Positions 36,608 through 46,435 of a DNA stretch of 64,000 nt are shown in pieces. Location of the stretch: the NCBI GenBank assembly GCA_963966185.1, contig CAWZYM010000295.1, positions 500,001 through 564,000 on the forward strand, in the 5' to 3' direction. Source of the stretch: Rhabditoides inermis. Taxonomy: Eukaryota; Nematoda; Chromadorea; Rhabditida; Rhabditidae. The number at the start of each line of letters is the position of its first letter. Within the stretch, counting starts at the first letter, position 1. The position numbers and the translations under genes are program-made. The notes under the pieces are model-generated. The model was not told the DNA's origin. It searched no databases and was given only the letters and a program-made list of their open reading frames with translations.

Positions 36608-37774
36608 TTAATATCCGGGCGCGGTACGAGGGGGAGGGCAGTGGTCGCAGCCGCCTCCGGATCCAGAGGCTCCGGCGTCTCCGGGAGCTCCGGGAGCTCC
36701 GGCGTTTCCGGGGGCTCCGTCCGGTCCAGCATCTCCGGGGGGTCCGGGGGGTCCGGGCATGGAAGATCCAGCGGTTCCGGGGTTTCCGGCGGGTCCAGGG
36801 GGTCCAGCGGGTCCGGGAGGTCCGGCGGGTCCGGGAGATCCGGGCTGCTCGGTGACCTGTCCGGGGGCTCCAGGGTTTCCGGGGGATCCAGGAGCTCCGT
36901 CGTTTCCGGCGGGTCCAGGAGGTCCGGGAGGTCCAGGGGGTCCCATGCCGCCTCCAGAGGGAGTGTTTCCGGGAGCTCCGGGGTTTCCGGCGGGTCCAGG
37001 GGGTCCAGGGTTTCCGGCGGGTCCAGCGGGACCATCGGGGCAGTCGAAGCAGAAGTCGGCAGCAGTGGGGGCGGCATCAGCGGCAGCGTCGGATCCGGGG
37101 GCTCCGTCGTTTCCGGGAGCTCCGTCGGTTCCGGGGTTTCCGTCGGATCCAGGAGGTCCGGCAGGTCCGGGGGCTCCGACTCCGCAAGAGCAGCAGCCTC
37201 CGCCGCCTCCTCCGGACACGGCAGCGGATCCAGTGTCGTATCCTCCGCCGCCGCCTCCTCCAGAGTTGTACTGGCGGGCAACGCGTCCGTTCTGAACCGA
37301 GCGCTTGATGCGGCTGTCGACTCCCTTGATCGACTCGAAACGGTTGAACTCGTCCCAGAGACCGTTGGTGCGGTGGCGGCAGAACTCCACCTGCAAGGAA
37401 CCAGATTGCACCAGTCAAGAACCAAAGAACCAGTGGACTCACCTCGTTTTGGAGCGAGGACTGCACGTGCTGCATGTAGTTGTACAGCATCGGCACAGCG
37501 ACGATGGCGGTCAGAGTCGCGACGGTACTGAATGGAGCAAGGTTATGCGGAGAAGGCTTAGAAGTAGGAGAAGGAGGAGAAGAAGGAAACGGGTAAAAAT
37601 GAAATAAGAAGCAGTAGGAGAAGGAGCAGAAGGAGGAGAAGGAGAAGAAAGAGGAGAAAAGAGAGAAAGAGAAGGAGAAGGAGGAGTAGTAGATGCTCAC
37701 CTGATGGCAATGCCGAAGAAGGCGAGCTTCTTCAGGCTCTCGGCCTCCACCAGTCGCTGTTTGTCCTCGCTCAT
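36608..37774 (-). CDS. Cuticle collagen B, inverted copy of collagen A
   Basis: Same architecture as collagen A on the opposite strand: [20 protein letters not shown], hydrophobic anchor, RIKR cleavage site, CCSCG, CFDC and [13 protein letters not shown]. The start is 37772-37774 and the stop 36608-36610. The third exon encodes an apparently identical protein to collagen A, with few or no silent changes visible. Intron 1 (about 37527-37700) is purine-rich in plus orientation and clearly different from its partner. The two genes are convergent, facing the minisatellite. Confidence 0.95.
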
Positions 37775-37805
37775 TGCAAGATGCCATCGGAAGGTGAGAG
37801 CGCGC

Positions 37806-37812
37806 TTATATA
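37806..37812 (-). promoter_or_regulatory. TATA box of collagen B
   Basis: TATATAA on the minus strand at the same distance from the ATG as in collagen A. Confidence 0.8.
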
Positions 37813-37855
37813 GCTGCTCGGTAGACCGGTCTCGCCGCGTCGGATAGCCATCACA

Positions 37856-38722
37856 TACATACACGAACACACCCCCAGGTAGGAGAAACGCCAAAACAGT
37901 TAGTACTTACTTCACAATCAGTGGACAGTGTGAGTACGGCGTCATCTCACTGAGACTAAATGTTCAAATACATGTAAAGTATACATACTTTACAAGTGAC
38001 TGATATGTATTAAAAGTCAAAATGTATGCAAAACAACTGCAATGTATCAAAAAAAATATCGCAGTGACTAGGCTAGTTTGTAGGGTGCGCTCGTTTCGTG
38101 AGATAATCTTTCTCTCCCGGGTGTTACTAGTTACTATAGCAGACATGTGTGCAACGATCGTATCTCGTATCTCTCGAGATATCTCAAAGCTTATCATCGT
38201 GTGTATCAACAGAGGTAGTAGACAGACGTTGAATCTCAGCATTCGGTAATAACGTATAAAATGTCGCCAATAATCAATGTTGCCGACTGTGCTTTACTAT
38301 AAATGTGAAGAAGGGATGAGTAACGAACGAAATGGTGGATGCGGATTCGAAGATATGGGAGCACATTTGCAGTCACAAATATATTATATATATCGTTGTA
38401 TGTTGAGGTTGTCACTGCGATATAATTCGTAGATGAAAATGACAGATGTTTCACTGACACGGACAATGCCCTGATCTAGGTTTTCAAATATGTGAGATGT
38501 GAGAGCTAAATTCTCAAACATGTAATACATGTACAAGTACATATATGCTGCATGCTCTCAAATCATCCGATCCGTCTACAGACTGCCATATCTGTTGTCT
38601 AAATCCGCGAGCCGGCAGCTTACATTGCTCGCAATCAGTGCCCGCTGCGATATCCCATGTGGTATCATAGTGCGAGTTGTGCGATGCGCGAACCAGTTAC
38701 CAGTTACCATCCCGTCTGCGAC
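37856..38722. other. Divergent intergenic region between collagens B and C
   Basis: About 870 nt of AT-rich sequence between two outward-pointing collagen promoters. No gene, RNA or repeat array recognised. Moult-timed enhancers would be expected here but cannot be identified by eye. Confidence 0.5.
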
Positions 38723-38729
38723 TATATAA
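38723..38729 (+). promoter_or_regulatory. TATA box of collagen C
   Basis: TATATAA, 36-42 nt before the ATG at 38765. Confidence 0.8.
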
Positions 38730-38764
38730 GGCGCGCGGGATTAGTGTCCAGCACATCGGCAGCG

Positions 38765-39808
38765 ATGAGCGAGGAGAAGCAGAAGATCCGCGAGGCGGAG
38801 AGCCTCAAGAAGCTCGCCTTCTTCGGCATCGCCGTCTCCACGGTCGCCACGCTGACCGCCATCGTCGCCCTCCCCATGCTGTACAACTACATGCAGCACG
38901 TGCAGTCCTCGCTCCAGAACGAGGTACGCGCCTTCTTGATTCCAGCTGATGCTAATTGGTCCCCTTTCAGGTGGAGTTCTGCCGCCACCGCACCGACGGA
39001 CTCTGGGGAGAGTTCAACACCGTGAGTCATTCCGATCTGTTCTTCGATCAGACTGTGATGGGTGTGTTTTCAGTTCGAGAAGATCAAGGGAGTCGAGTCT
39101 CGCATCAAGCGCGACAACCGCCGCCCTGTGCGTCAGTACTCTGCCGGAGGAGTGGCCGGAGGAGCCGGAGGATACGACACCGGAGCCGCCGCCGTGTCCG
39201 GAGGAGGCGGAGGAGGATCGTGCTGCTCGTGCGGAGTCGGACCCGCCGGACCCGCTGGAGCCCCTGGAGCCGACGGAAACCCCGGAACCGACGGAGCGCC
39301 CGGAAACGACGGAGCCCCTGGATCGGACGCTGCCGCTGATGCCGCCCCCACTGCTGCCGACTTCTGCTTCGACTGCCCCGATGGTCCCGCTGGACCCGCC
39401 GGAAACCCTGGACCCCCTGGACCCGCCGGAAACCCCGGAGCTCCCGGAAACACTCCCTCTGGAGGCGGCATGGGACCCCCTGGACCTCCCGGACCTCCTG
39501 GACCCGCTGGAAACGACGGAGCCCCTGGAGCCCCCGGAAACCCTGGAGCCGATGGACAGGTTACCGAGATGCCCGGATCCGCTGGACCCGCCGGACCCCC
39601 CGGACCCGCTGGACCCCCTGGACCTGCCGGAAATCCCGGAACCGCTGGAGCTTCAATGCCCGGACCTCCCGGACCTCCCGGAGATGCTGGACCGGACGGA
39701 GCCCCCGGAAACCCCGGAGCTCCTGGAGCTGCTGGAGACGCCGGAGCGGCTGGATCCGGAGGAGGCTGCGACCACTGCCCTCCCCCTCGTACCGCGCCCG
39801 GATATTAA
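38765..39808 (+). CDS. Cuticle collagen C, col-12/col-13 type
   Basis: Starts [20 protein letters not shown], with the same anchor [19 protein letters not shown]. Exon 1 runs to 38921 without the intron that splits A, B and D. A second intron interrupts after WGEFNT (about 39020-39071), a position not used in A or B. Furin-type site [23 protein letters not shown] and the C-terminus [13 protein letters not shown] are present. A 182-bp block (39326-39507) appears identical at DNA level to 35157-35338 of collagen A, including third codon positions, while flanking sequence differs. Confidence 0.94.
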
Positions 39809-40470
39809 GCAGCATAAGCAATTGTGCGCCGCAATTGATAAATTATTGCAACTGGCAAATAAATTATTGCATGAAATCATTTGAGCACGTTCCTTTGAAT
39901 CCACACTTTGAACAATGATTACTAGGTATATTCTTCCTCCCTTCCGAGTACAAATTGTTGAAATGAAATAATAACTTTATATTCGAAACTTCCAGATATG
40001 GTGATAGAATATAGAATAGAAGCTAGAAAGTATTTCCTATGACGTTACACTCTTTCTTTCCAGACTAACCAAATACGTCTTGAACTACACAAAAATTCTC
40101 AAACATTCATCCCCATACATCATACATTTGAATATGAATCGCAAATACTTGTTTCATTGCAACATCTCAACATCTCACTTTCGCTGGTCACAAATTTGTA
40201 AACGACAGATCGTTTCTCTTCCCGTATAGATTGTATCTGCTGACGTCTGACTCCGAATATCTACAGCATATTAGTTTAGAATATTAGAATGTCTGGGAAC
40301 GACAATAACCCGAACCTAACCAGGCGAGACTCGATCAGAAGGGTGTGAGAATCGGTCACGGTTCATGTTTTCATTGTCTTGGTTTGGTAATCGTGATCTG
40401 CCGTCGACCCAGTGGCATGACTATCCAGTCGGAGGGGGCGGTTCGTGTGACCGGTTACTGCTCCGAACAG
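39809..40470. other. Intergenic between collagens C and D
   Basis: Collagen C 3' UTR (AATAAATT near 39860), then about 600 nt with no recognisable feature before the collagen D TATA box. Confidence 0.5.
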
Positions 40471-40478
40471 TATAAAAG
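40471..40478 (+). promoter_or_regulatory. TATA box of collagen D
   Basis: TATAAAAG, 41-48 nt before the ATG at 40519. Confidence 0.8.
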
Positions 40479-40518
40479 GGAGTGGGGGCGGGGATTGGAG
40501 CATCCGCCCATCCCAGCT

Positions 40519-41585
40519 ATGAGCGAGGACAAGCAGCGGCTAGCCGAGGCCGACGGCCTCAAGAAGCTCGCCTTCTTCGGAATCACCATCAGGTACGTTG
40601 TCAACTTCATCCTTCATTATTATACGTCATTTCACCCACTTTTTCAGTACCGTAGCGACTCTGACCGCCATCGTCGCTGTGCCGATGCTGTACAACTACA
40701 TGCAGCACGTGCAGTCCTCGCTCCAGAATGAGGTGAGCTCACTGGTTCGATGGTTCTTGACTGGTGCTATCTGATTCGTTGCAGGTGGAGTTCTGCCGCC
40801 ACCGCACCAACGGTCTCTGGGACGAGTTCAACCGTTTCGAGTCCATCAAGGGAGTCGACTCTCGCATCAAGAGAGAGGCGCACTTCGGTCGCGTCCGTCG
40901 CCCCGTCGCTCGCGGCGCTGGATACAACAGCGGAGGCGGAGGTGGAGGTGGATACGACACTGGATCCGCTGCCGTGTCCGGAGGAGGCGGCGGAGGCTGC
41001 TGCTCTTGCGGAGTCGGACCCGCTGGACCCCCTGGATCTCCTGGATCCGACGGAAACCCCGGAACCGACGGAGCGCCCGGAAACGACGGAGCTCCTGGAT
41101 CCGATGCTGCCGCTGATGCAGCCCCCACTGCTGCCGACTTCTGCTTCGACTGCCCTGATGGTCCCGCTGGACCCGCCGGAAACCCTGGACCCCCTGGACC
41201 CGCCGGAAACCCCGGAGCTCCCGGAAACTCTCCCTCGGGAGGCGGCATGGGACCCCCTGGACCTCCCGGACCTCCTGGACCCGCCGGAAACGACGGAGCT
41301 CCTGGATCCCCCGGAAACCCTGGAGCCCCCGGACAGGTCACCGAGCAGCCCGGATCTCCCGGACCCGCCGGACCCCCCGGACCCGCTGGACCCCCTGGAC
41401 CCGCCGGAAACCCCGGAACCGCTGGATCTTCCATGCCCGGACCCCCCGGACCCCCCGGAGATGCTGGACCGGACGGAGCCCCCGGAAACGCCGGAGCTCC
41501 TGGAGCTCCCGGAGACGCCGGAGCCGCTGGATCCGGAGGCGGCTGCGACCACTGCCCTCCCCCTCGTACCGCGCCCGGATATTAA
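40519..41585 (+). CDS. Cuticle collagen D, col-12/col-13 type
   Basis: Starts [20 protein letters not shown]. The intron 1 position is the same as in A and B. After the furin-type site RIKR it has a distinctive insert [20 protein letters not shown], then [13 protein letters not shown], Gly-X-Y blocks and [13 protein letters not shown]. Stop at 41583-41585; poly(A) signal AATAAA at about 41614. Closer to A and B than to C in exon structure. The tandem C-D and inverted A-B arrangement indicates repeated local duplication. Confidence 0.95.
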
Positions 41586-41915
41586 GCATACCCGTGGTGA
41601 ATCCAGATCGCTCAATAAAAGTATCTCACTCCACGACAATATGTGTTTCGTAACATGGCGGTTTCTGTGTTCGGTTGATGGTGTGTTTAGACAAGAAGAC
41701 AAAGCCGTGAAGGGAACGCGATTGCGGCTGTCAATGGGATAGCGATCTCACATACTGGACAGTACTAATCTCTTCCGCTATCTTTCTCTCGCACAAACGG
41801 GAATCGGCGATGTGAGATCGAAACTGTTTATATTAATAAGTTGAAGAATGTGAAAGCGCATACGTGCAATTCGAGAGAGATAAGTGTAAGAGTTCTAATA
41901 AGAGGGGTGGGAATT
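41586..41915. other. Convergent 3' region, collagen D and four-TM gene
   Basis: Collagen D 3' UTR with AATAAAA and the 3' UTR of the minus-strand gene. No other feature seen. Confidence 0.6.
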
Positions 41916-43051
41916 TCACGGCTGCGGATCAGCATTCGTCTTCGATCCCGACGACTTCTTCTTCGATTTCGACTTGGACTTGCCAGACTGATCGCCCTTC
42001 TTCTCACCGTCGCCAGTCTGAATGATGGACGGGAGGGATATGAAGTCATCAACGTTGTACCTTGTCCGTCTTCTTCTGAGACTTGCCCTGCGACTTTCCT
42101 TGGGACTTGCTCTTCTGACTGCCGCCCTTGGCGCTCTTGTCCTTGGACGTTCCCTTCTCCGGCTCCTGCGAGCGAGCAGGCGTCTTCTCCTTCTCTGCTG
42201 GCTTCTCCCCTTTCTCCGCACTCGCAGCAGCCGCAGCCTCGACTCCATCCGGCTTGGCAGGCACTGCCTTGGTCGAGTGCTCAGTGACCATCTATGAACA
42301 TCTCTCTTCCTCTCCCTGTTTCCCTCTTTCTCTCCTCTCACCGCGCTCCTCGGCGGACAGAAGATGGTGAGCAGTATCACCAGCACGTCTAGCGCACACG
42401 CCAGCACCGCGTAGTACTGTAACCATACAGTTACTGTATCTACCGTACCCACACCCACCGACGCCGCCTCCACGACCGGCACCTTCTCGCTGGGTACATG
42501 AACGGCCGTGCCGTTCGTGGCTCCGCCCACCGTCGCTCCGCCCCCGCACTGCTTCACCGGCTGCTCGAACGACCAGAACACGTAGGTCTGCGCGCCGTCG
42601 AACAGCGCCACAAACACGAGAATCACGATCGACTGCAACGGGGGTACGGTACATCACAGTACTCATATTTCTCTATACAGTAATGTCAAGTAACTTGGCA
42701 CTCACGACGATCGGTGGGATGCTGCGGCTGCAGGAGGGGATGAAGTGGAGGAGGAAGAGGACGAGGATGGAAACGAGAGCGGCCGCGGACACGGCCATGC
42801 CGATCAGCAGCTGAAACCACAGTCCCCTGTTCAACTCATCTCCCCCTGCTCCAACTCCTCCCCCCTCACCATCTTCTCTGTGAATATGCGCGCGGCGAGC
42901 GCGTTCACTATCGGATTCACATGCGACAGCTGCAAAACATCTCTATCACGAAAACCATACGGAAGAGATTATCCGTGGCGATAAGATAGCCGCGTCGTCT
43001 CCTCACCAGCAGGATGACATGCAGATAAGAGTGGACCGCGCGCGCCGTCAT
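41916..43051 (-). CDS. Unrecognised four-TM protein with Lys/Ser-rich tail
   Basis: I do not recognise the family. Exons in order: MTARAVHSYLHVILL (43037-43051); SHVNPIVNALAARIFTEKM (about 42870-42930); GMAVSAAALVSILVLFLLHF (about 42706-42815); QSIVILVFVALFDGAQTYVF, then a loop GGGATVGGATNGTAVHVPSE (about 42458-42635); YYAVLACALDVLVILLTIF (about 42340-42413). The cytosolic tail is SAEKGEKPAEKEKTPARSQE, then repeats of GKSQ/KSKS, ending SGSKTNADPQP, with TGA at 41916-41918. Four hydrophobic segments with short loops suggest a tetraspan topology. The tail is strongly basic and low in complexity. Its short introns contain TACCGTA/TACTGTA words. It follows the hydrolase gene by about 300 nt on the same strand. 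Confidence 0.72.
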
Positions 43052-43345
43052 GGCTTGCGACAAATGATGCGCACACCGGCTCGTAAACATTATTTATTAG
43101 TTATCAACTAGCCACTCACACGATCACATATGCCTACAATTCAACACATAGAAATCTATACACTACTCGCTCACAAAACGTTGTACGCAATACAAAGTGA
43201 TGGGTAAGACTCGGGCAGCTCGGCTGGGAGGGACGCCACTCACATCGAGGATTGAGGGATCATTCGGAATATGACTCAGTATTCATCTACACGTCGACAT
43301 TGTGCATTGGGCTAGACACTACAACTAGAGGATGGAGATGCGTCC

Positions 43346-43822
43346 TCACAGGGCTGAAAACACAACTTGAGAAAGTCTATAGTCAATCAATACTTACCCT
43401 CCTCGCCCAGAACCACATCGTAGACAGCCCTCTCGAGGCGGGCGTACGTGCGGCACAGATCTCTCAGACCCGTCTTGATGGCGTTCGACGTGTACGCAAT
43501 GGTCAGCTTCAGCCGGGGATCAAACTGCACCTGCTGGCATCCGTGACCAGTGTGGCCCACGGTCACAGATTGCTGAAACGGGGTTCTTTCTCTCCTTCTC
43601 CTCTTCCTCCTCTCTCCTCCTCCTTCCCCTTCTCTCTCCCTCCCTCTCCTCCCTTTCTCTCTCACCCCTTTCCTGACGGGCGGGAAGATGAGCATGCCGT
43701 TCGCCTTGGCCACGTGGTCGGCCATGATGAGATCCGTCTCGTTGATAAACGGCTTCTGCAGGTGAGCAACCATCTTTCCGGACAGCAGCTTCTCTGTCGC
43801 TACCTGAACGAAGCTGTTCTTC

Positions 43823-43861
<39 letters not shown>

Positions 43862-45259
43862 CCAGATCGAACATCTTGGCGAGACTGCGCGCGTTTCCGA
43901 TGCCCAGCGCCGCCGCCTGCTCCAGCCTCAAACATCAAAATCATAATTAAACACAAAGAACTTATTGATTTCTTATCGACCGCTAATATCGCGCACCTGT
44001 GGTAGTCGGGGTTGTTGACGGTGCACTTGACGACGGCCTGCAGCCAGCTCGGGTTGGACACGGTCCGCGAGAGTGGAGTGTCCTCAAACAACACATTCAA
44101 TCACATCACACTAAGATAAGGAGGGAAGGGGGGGGGTGTAGGTCATACACATGCCCTTTCCGAGCAGCGCTCATGTGAACGCAACAGCGGCAACAATGTA
44201 CCTGTACGAGCTTGACGACAGCCTTGAGGTACTTGGCGACGCGGTAGTCGGTGAGGATCTCGGAGATGCGGTCGGCGACGGACGGCACGGTGAGGCGCGC
44301 CACGCGGTGCTGCTCAGATGTGGGCAGACCGATGTGGTAGTCGATGCCTGAAAGGATATGACTGAGTGAGAGAGAGAGAGACACGAGGCCGATATCACCA
44401 CGCGACTCACCGTACTTGTCGGCCACCTCCTCCTTGAAGTACTGTCCCACGCCCCTCTTCTTCTCATCCACATGTCGGATGATCTGATCCACGATCCAGC
44501 CGTAAGTGTACGCGTGGTAGCCGCTCCTCTCGCCAGGAGGCCACTGCATAAACATTCGTCACTTTCCATGACGTCACTCTCACTCACCTTGGGCTTCTCG
44601 TTTTCAAGAACCTCGCGCATAAGGTTGTGGTCGGCAGCCATTTGCTCGGTGATGGGAATATCGAGCCACGCCAAGCCAGCCTAAAACCACAACACCTTCA
44701 CATTTACCAATCACATCATTTACCATGTGAGAGAGGGCCATCTGCACGGTGACGTTGCCCTTTCCGTGCTTGCCGAAACCGGGCCAGTGCTTGACGACCA
44801 GGTCGTCGTATCCAATCCGTCCTCTCTCCACCAGCAGCGCCACGCACACCGCTGCCACGGCCTTGGTCGTTGAGAACGTGATCGTCATCGTGTCCTGAAC
44901 ACACTCATTCATGATGTACATAGAGATGGTAGTTGGCCGCTCACCTGCGTCCACTTGCGGGCGGCCTGCTTGTCGGCGTAGCCTCCCCACAGATCTACAA
45001 CCTTCTTTCCATCTTGAAAAACGACAAACGATGCACCGTCCCTCTCCCATCCGTCGTTAAAATTCTTACTGAAACATATGCGCATTGAAAAAAGGCCAAA
45101 TGGACCACAAACTTACATGAAAGCAGTTTTCACGTTGTCGAACTTCTCGTCGACAAAGCCGTCAATGTGTGAAGGCAGCTTTGTGTACAAATGATCAATC
45201 ACAAAATTGACAAATAAAGCTATACCAACGCCAATGAATATATTCTTGAGAGCTCCCAT
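43346..45259 (-). CDS. Beta-lactamase-fold serine hydrolase (LACT / class C esterase-like)
   Basis: Membrane-anchored member of the serine beta-lactamase/family VIII esterase fold, expanded in nematodes as lact genes. It starts [20 protein letters not shown], an N-terminal TM anchor. The catalytic Ser-x-x-Lys is in [19 protein letters not shown]. Further family blocks: [55 protein letters not shown] and [20 protein letters not shown] (the Tyr motif), then [20 protein letters not shown]. The C-terminal exon has [20 protein letters not shown]. Splicing GAGGAGG/GTAAGT to the acceptor before CCCTGTGA gives the end EEAL (stop 43346-43348). Without it, translation ends EEGKY at 43387. Substrate unknown. 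Several introns are CT-rich. Confidence 0.88.
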
Positions 45260-45576
45260 TACGGCCTGCAACAATTGATATTGAAATACCAAGAGGAAGC
45301 AAGGAAACACTACAGCGGAGAGAATGGGAAACAACTACAAAGAACGATAAATGGCCTATATGAGCACAGCTTTCCCACCGTCTGTCTAATCAGTAATGCC
45401 ATACCTTTCAAGATAAAACTGGAACGAACCAATACGATATTCCGTAATAACAAAATAGGAGACGCTATAGATACAACGGTTTATTGAGGTGTCCAATGTT
45501 CAACAAAATTCAACGAAGTCAACATAACAACAGCGATGCAACAAATAACAAATATGGACAAAAATCTCTAGGAGAT

Positions 45577-46013
45577 TTAGATAAGAAGCTTCTCAACGTC
45601 CTCCTTGATCTTCTGGATCTGGGACCTGAGCTGAGATCCTTCGTTCTGAGTGATCGAAGCAGCAATCACAGGGCGAGTAACACCGCAGGCGCGGCCAAGA
45701 GCAGCCTTGCTCTTAACGAACACGTACGGCACGTTCTTGTCCTCGCAGAGAAGCGGCAGGTGGAGGATAATCTCCAGGGGCTCGGCATCGGCAGCCATGA
45801 TGATAACCTACAATTTACAATATTATTGAAACAAATTCACCACAGCAACCAACATACCTCAGAGATACCGCGGTTAAGAGTCTTGGTAGCCTCGTTGGCT
45901 CCCTTCTTGAGCTGCTTGTAGTTCATAGCCTGCTGGACCAGATCCAGAAGCTTCTGAGAAAGCTGGGTGTCGGCGAGGGGATAGGCCTTCGGGTTGACTC
46001 CATCATCGGCCAT
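45577..46013 (-). CDS. snu-13: SNU13/NHP2L1 (15.5K) U4 snRNP and box C/D snoRNP protein
   Basis: L7Ae-family kink-turn RNA-binding protein of the U4/U6.U5 tri-snRNP and box C/D snoRNPs. It starts [20 protein letters not shown]. The RNA-binding core [20 protein letters not shown] and the loop [20 protein letters not shown] match the family. Then [20 protein letters not shown], ending [11 protein letters not shown]. Two exons with one short intron at about 45809-45857; about 128 residues, standard. The gap of 318 nt to the downstream hydrolase on the same strand is compatible with an operon. Confidence 0.97.
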
Positions 46014-46435
46014 TTTGTCAGTAGTTTAGTTGAAGAGGGTGGAAAGGGTAAAAACCAAGCGAGACGAAAGCTAAAACAATGAAAAGTTATCGTGTTGCAA
46101 ACGAAATTGAAGTTCGATTACAATCACTACAAATCAATATCAATAACAAAAAGAAACAAAAATGAAAGAGCAGAGAATTTTTGGGATTTTCGAAAAGACG
46201 CACACAAAATAGTCTGGCTCCGCCCTCAAAAGTCCCACCACGAATATAATGAAGTTGAAAAAATACGGTAGGTTGCTCCGCCTTCTTTGGATGGCATGGC
46301 GCGTTTCAGCTTTGTTTACGTTTTTTTCTTTTGTTTACGGTTTTTTTTATAAGTTTCGTTTTATCTTTGTGTTTGACCTTTGAATGCATGATGTGAGCCT
46401 GTGCTTTAATATCGTATTTGCAGAGATCTCTCACC
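46014..46435. other. Divergent region, SNU-13 / SREK1
   Basis: About 420 nt shared by two splicing-factor genes on opposite strands. A TTTGCAG 3' splice signal ends 14 nt before the SREK1 ATG, suggesting trans-splicing or a 5' UTR intron. No TATA box seen. Confidence 0.55.

Larger units (their letters stand above)
34352..37855. repeat. Large inverted duplication carrying two collagen genes
   Basis: Left arm about 34352-36222, right arm about 36361-37855, spacer about 140 bp made of minisatellite units. The outer limits are where upstream sequences stop matching (ATGGCTATCCGACGCG at 34357 and its complement ending 37851). The coding exons appear identical, while intron 1 differs in length and sequence between the arms. 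The left arm also carries a 318-bp insertion absent from the right arm. The U6-like sequence lies outside the duplicated unit. Confidence 0.93.

Noticed and set aside
43387..43389. Stop after EEGKY as the certain end of the hydrolase
   Set aside because: It coincides with a good GTAAGT donor, and a phase-correct exon follows ending EEAL. Kept only as an alternative.
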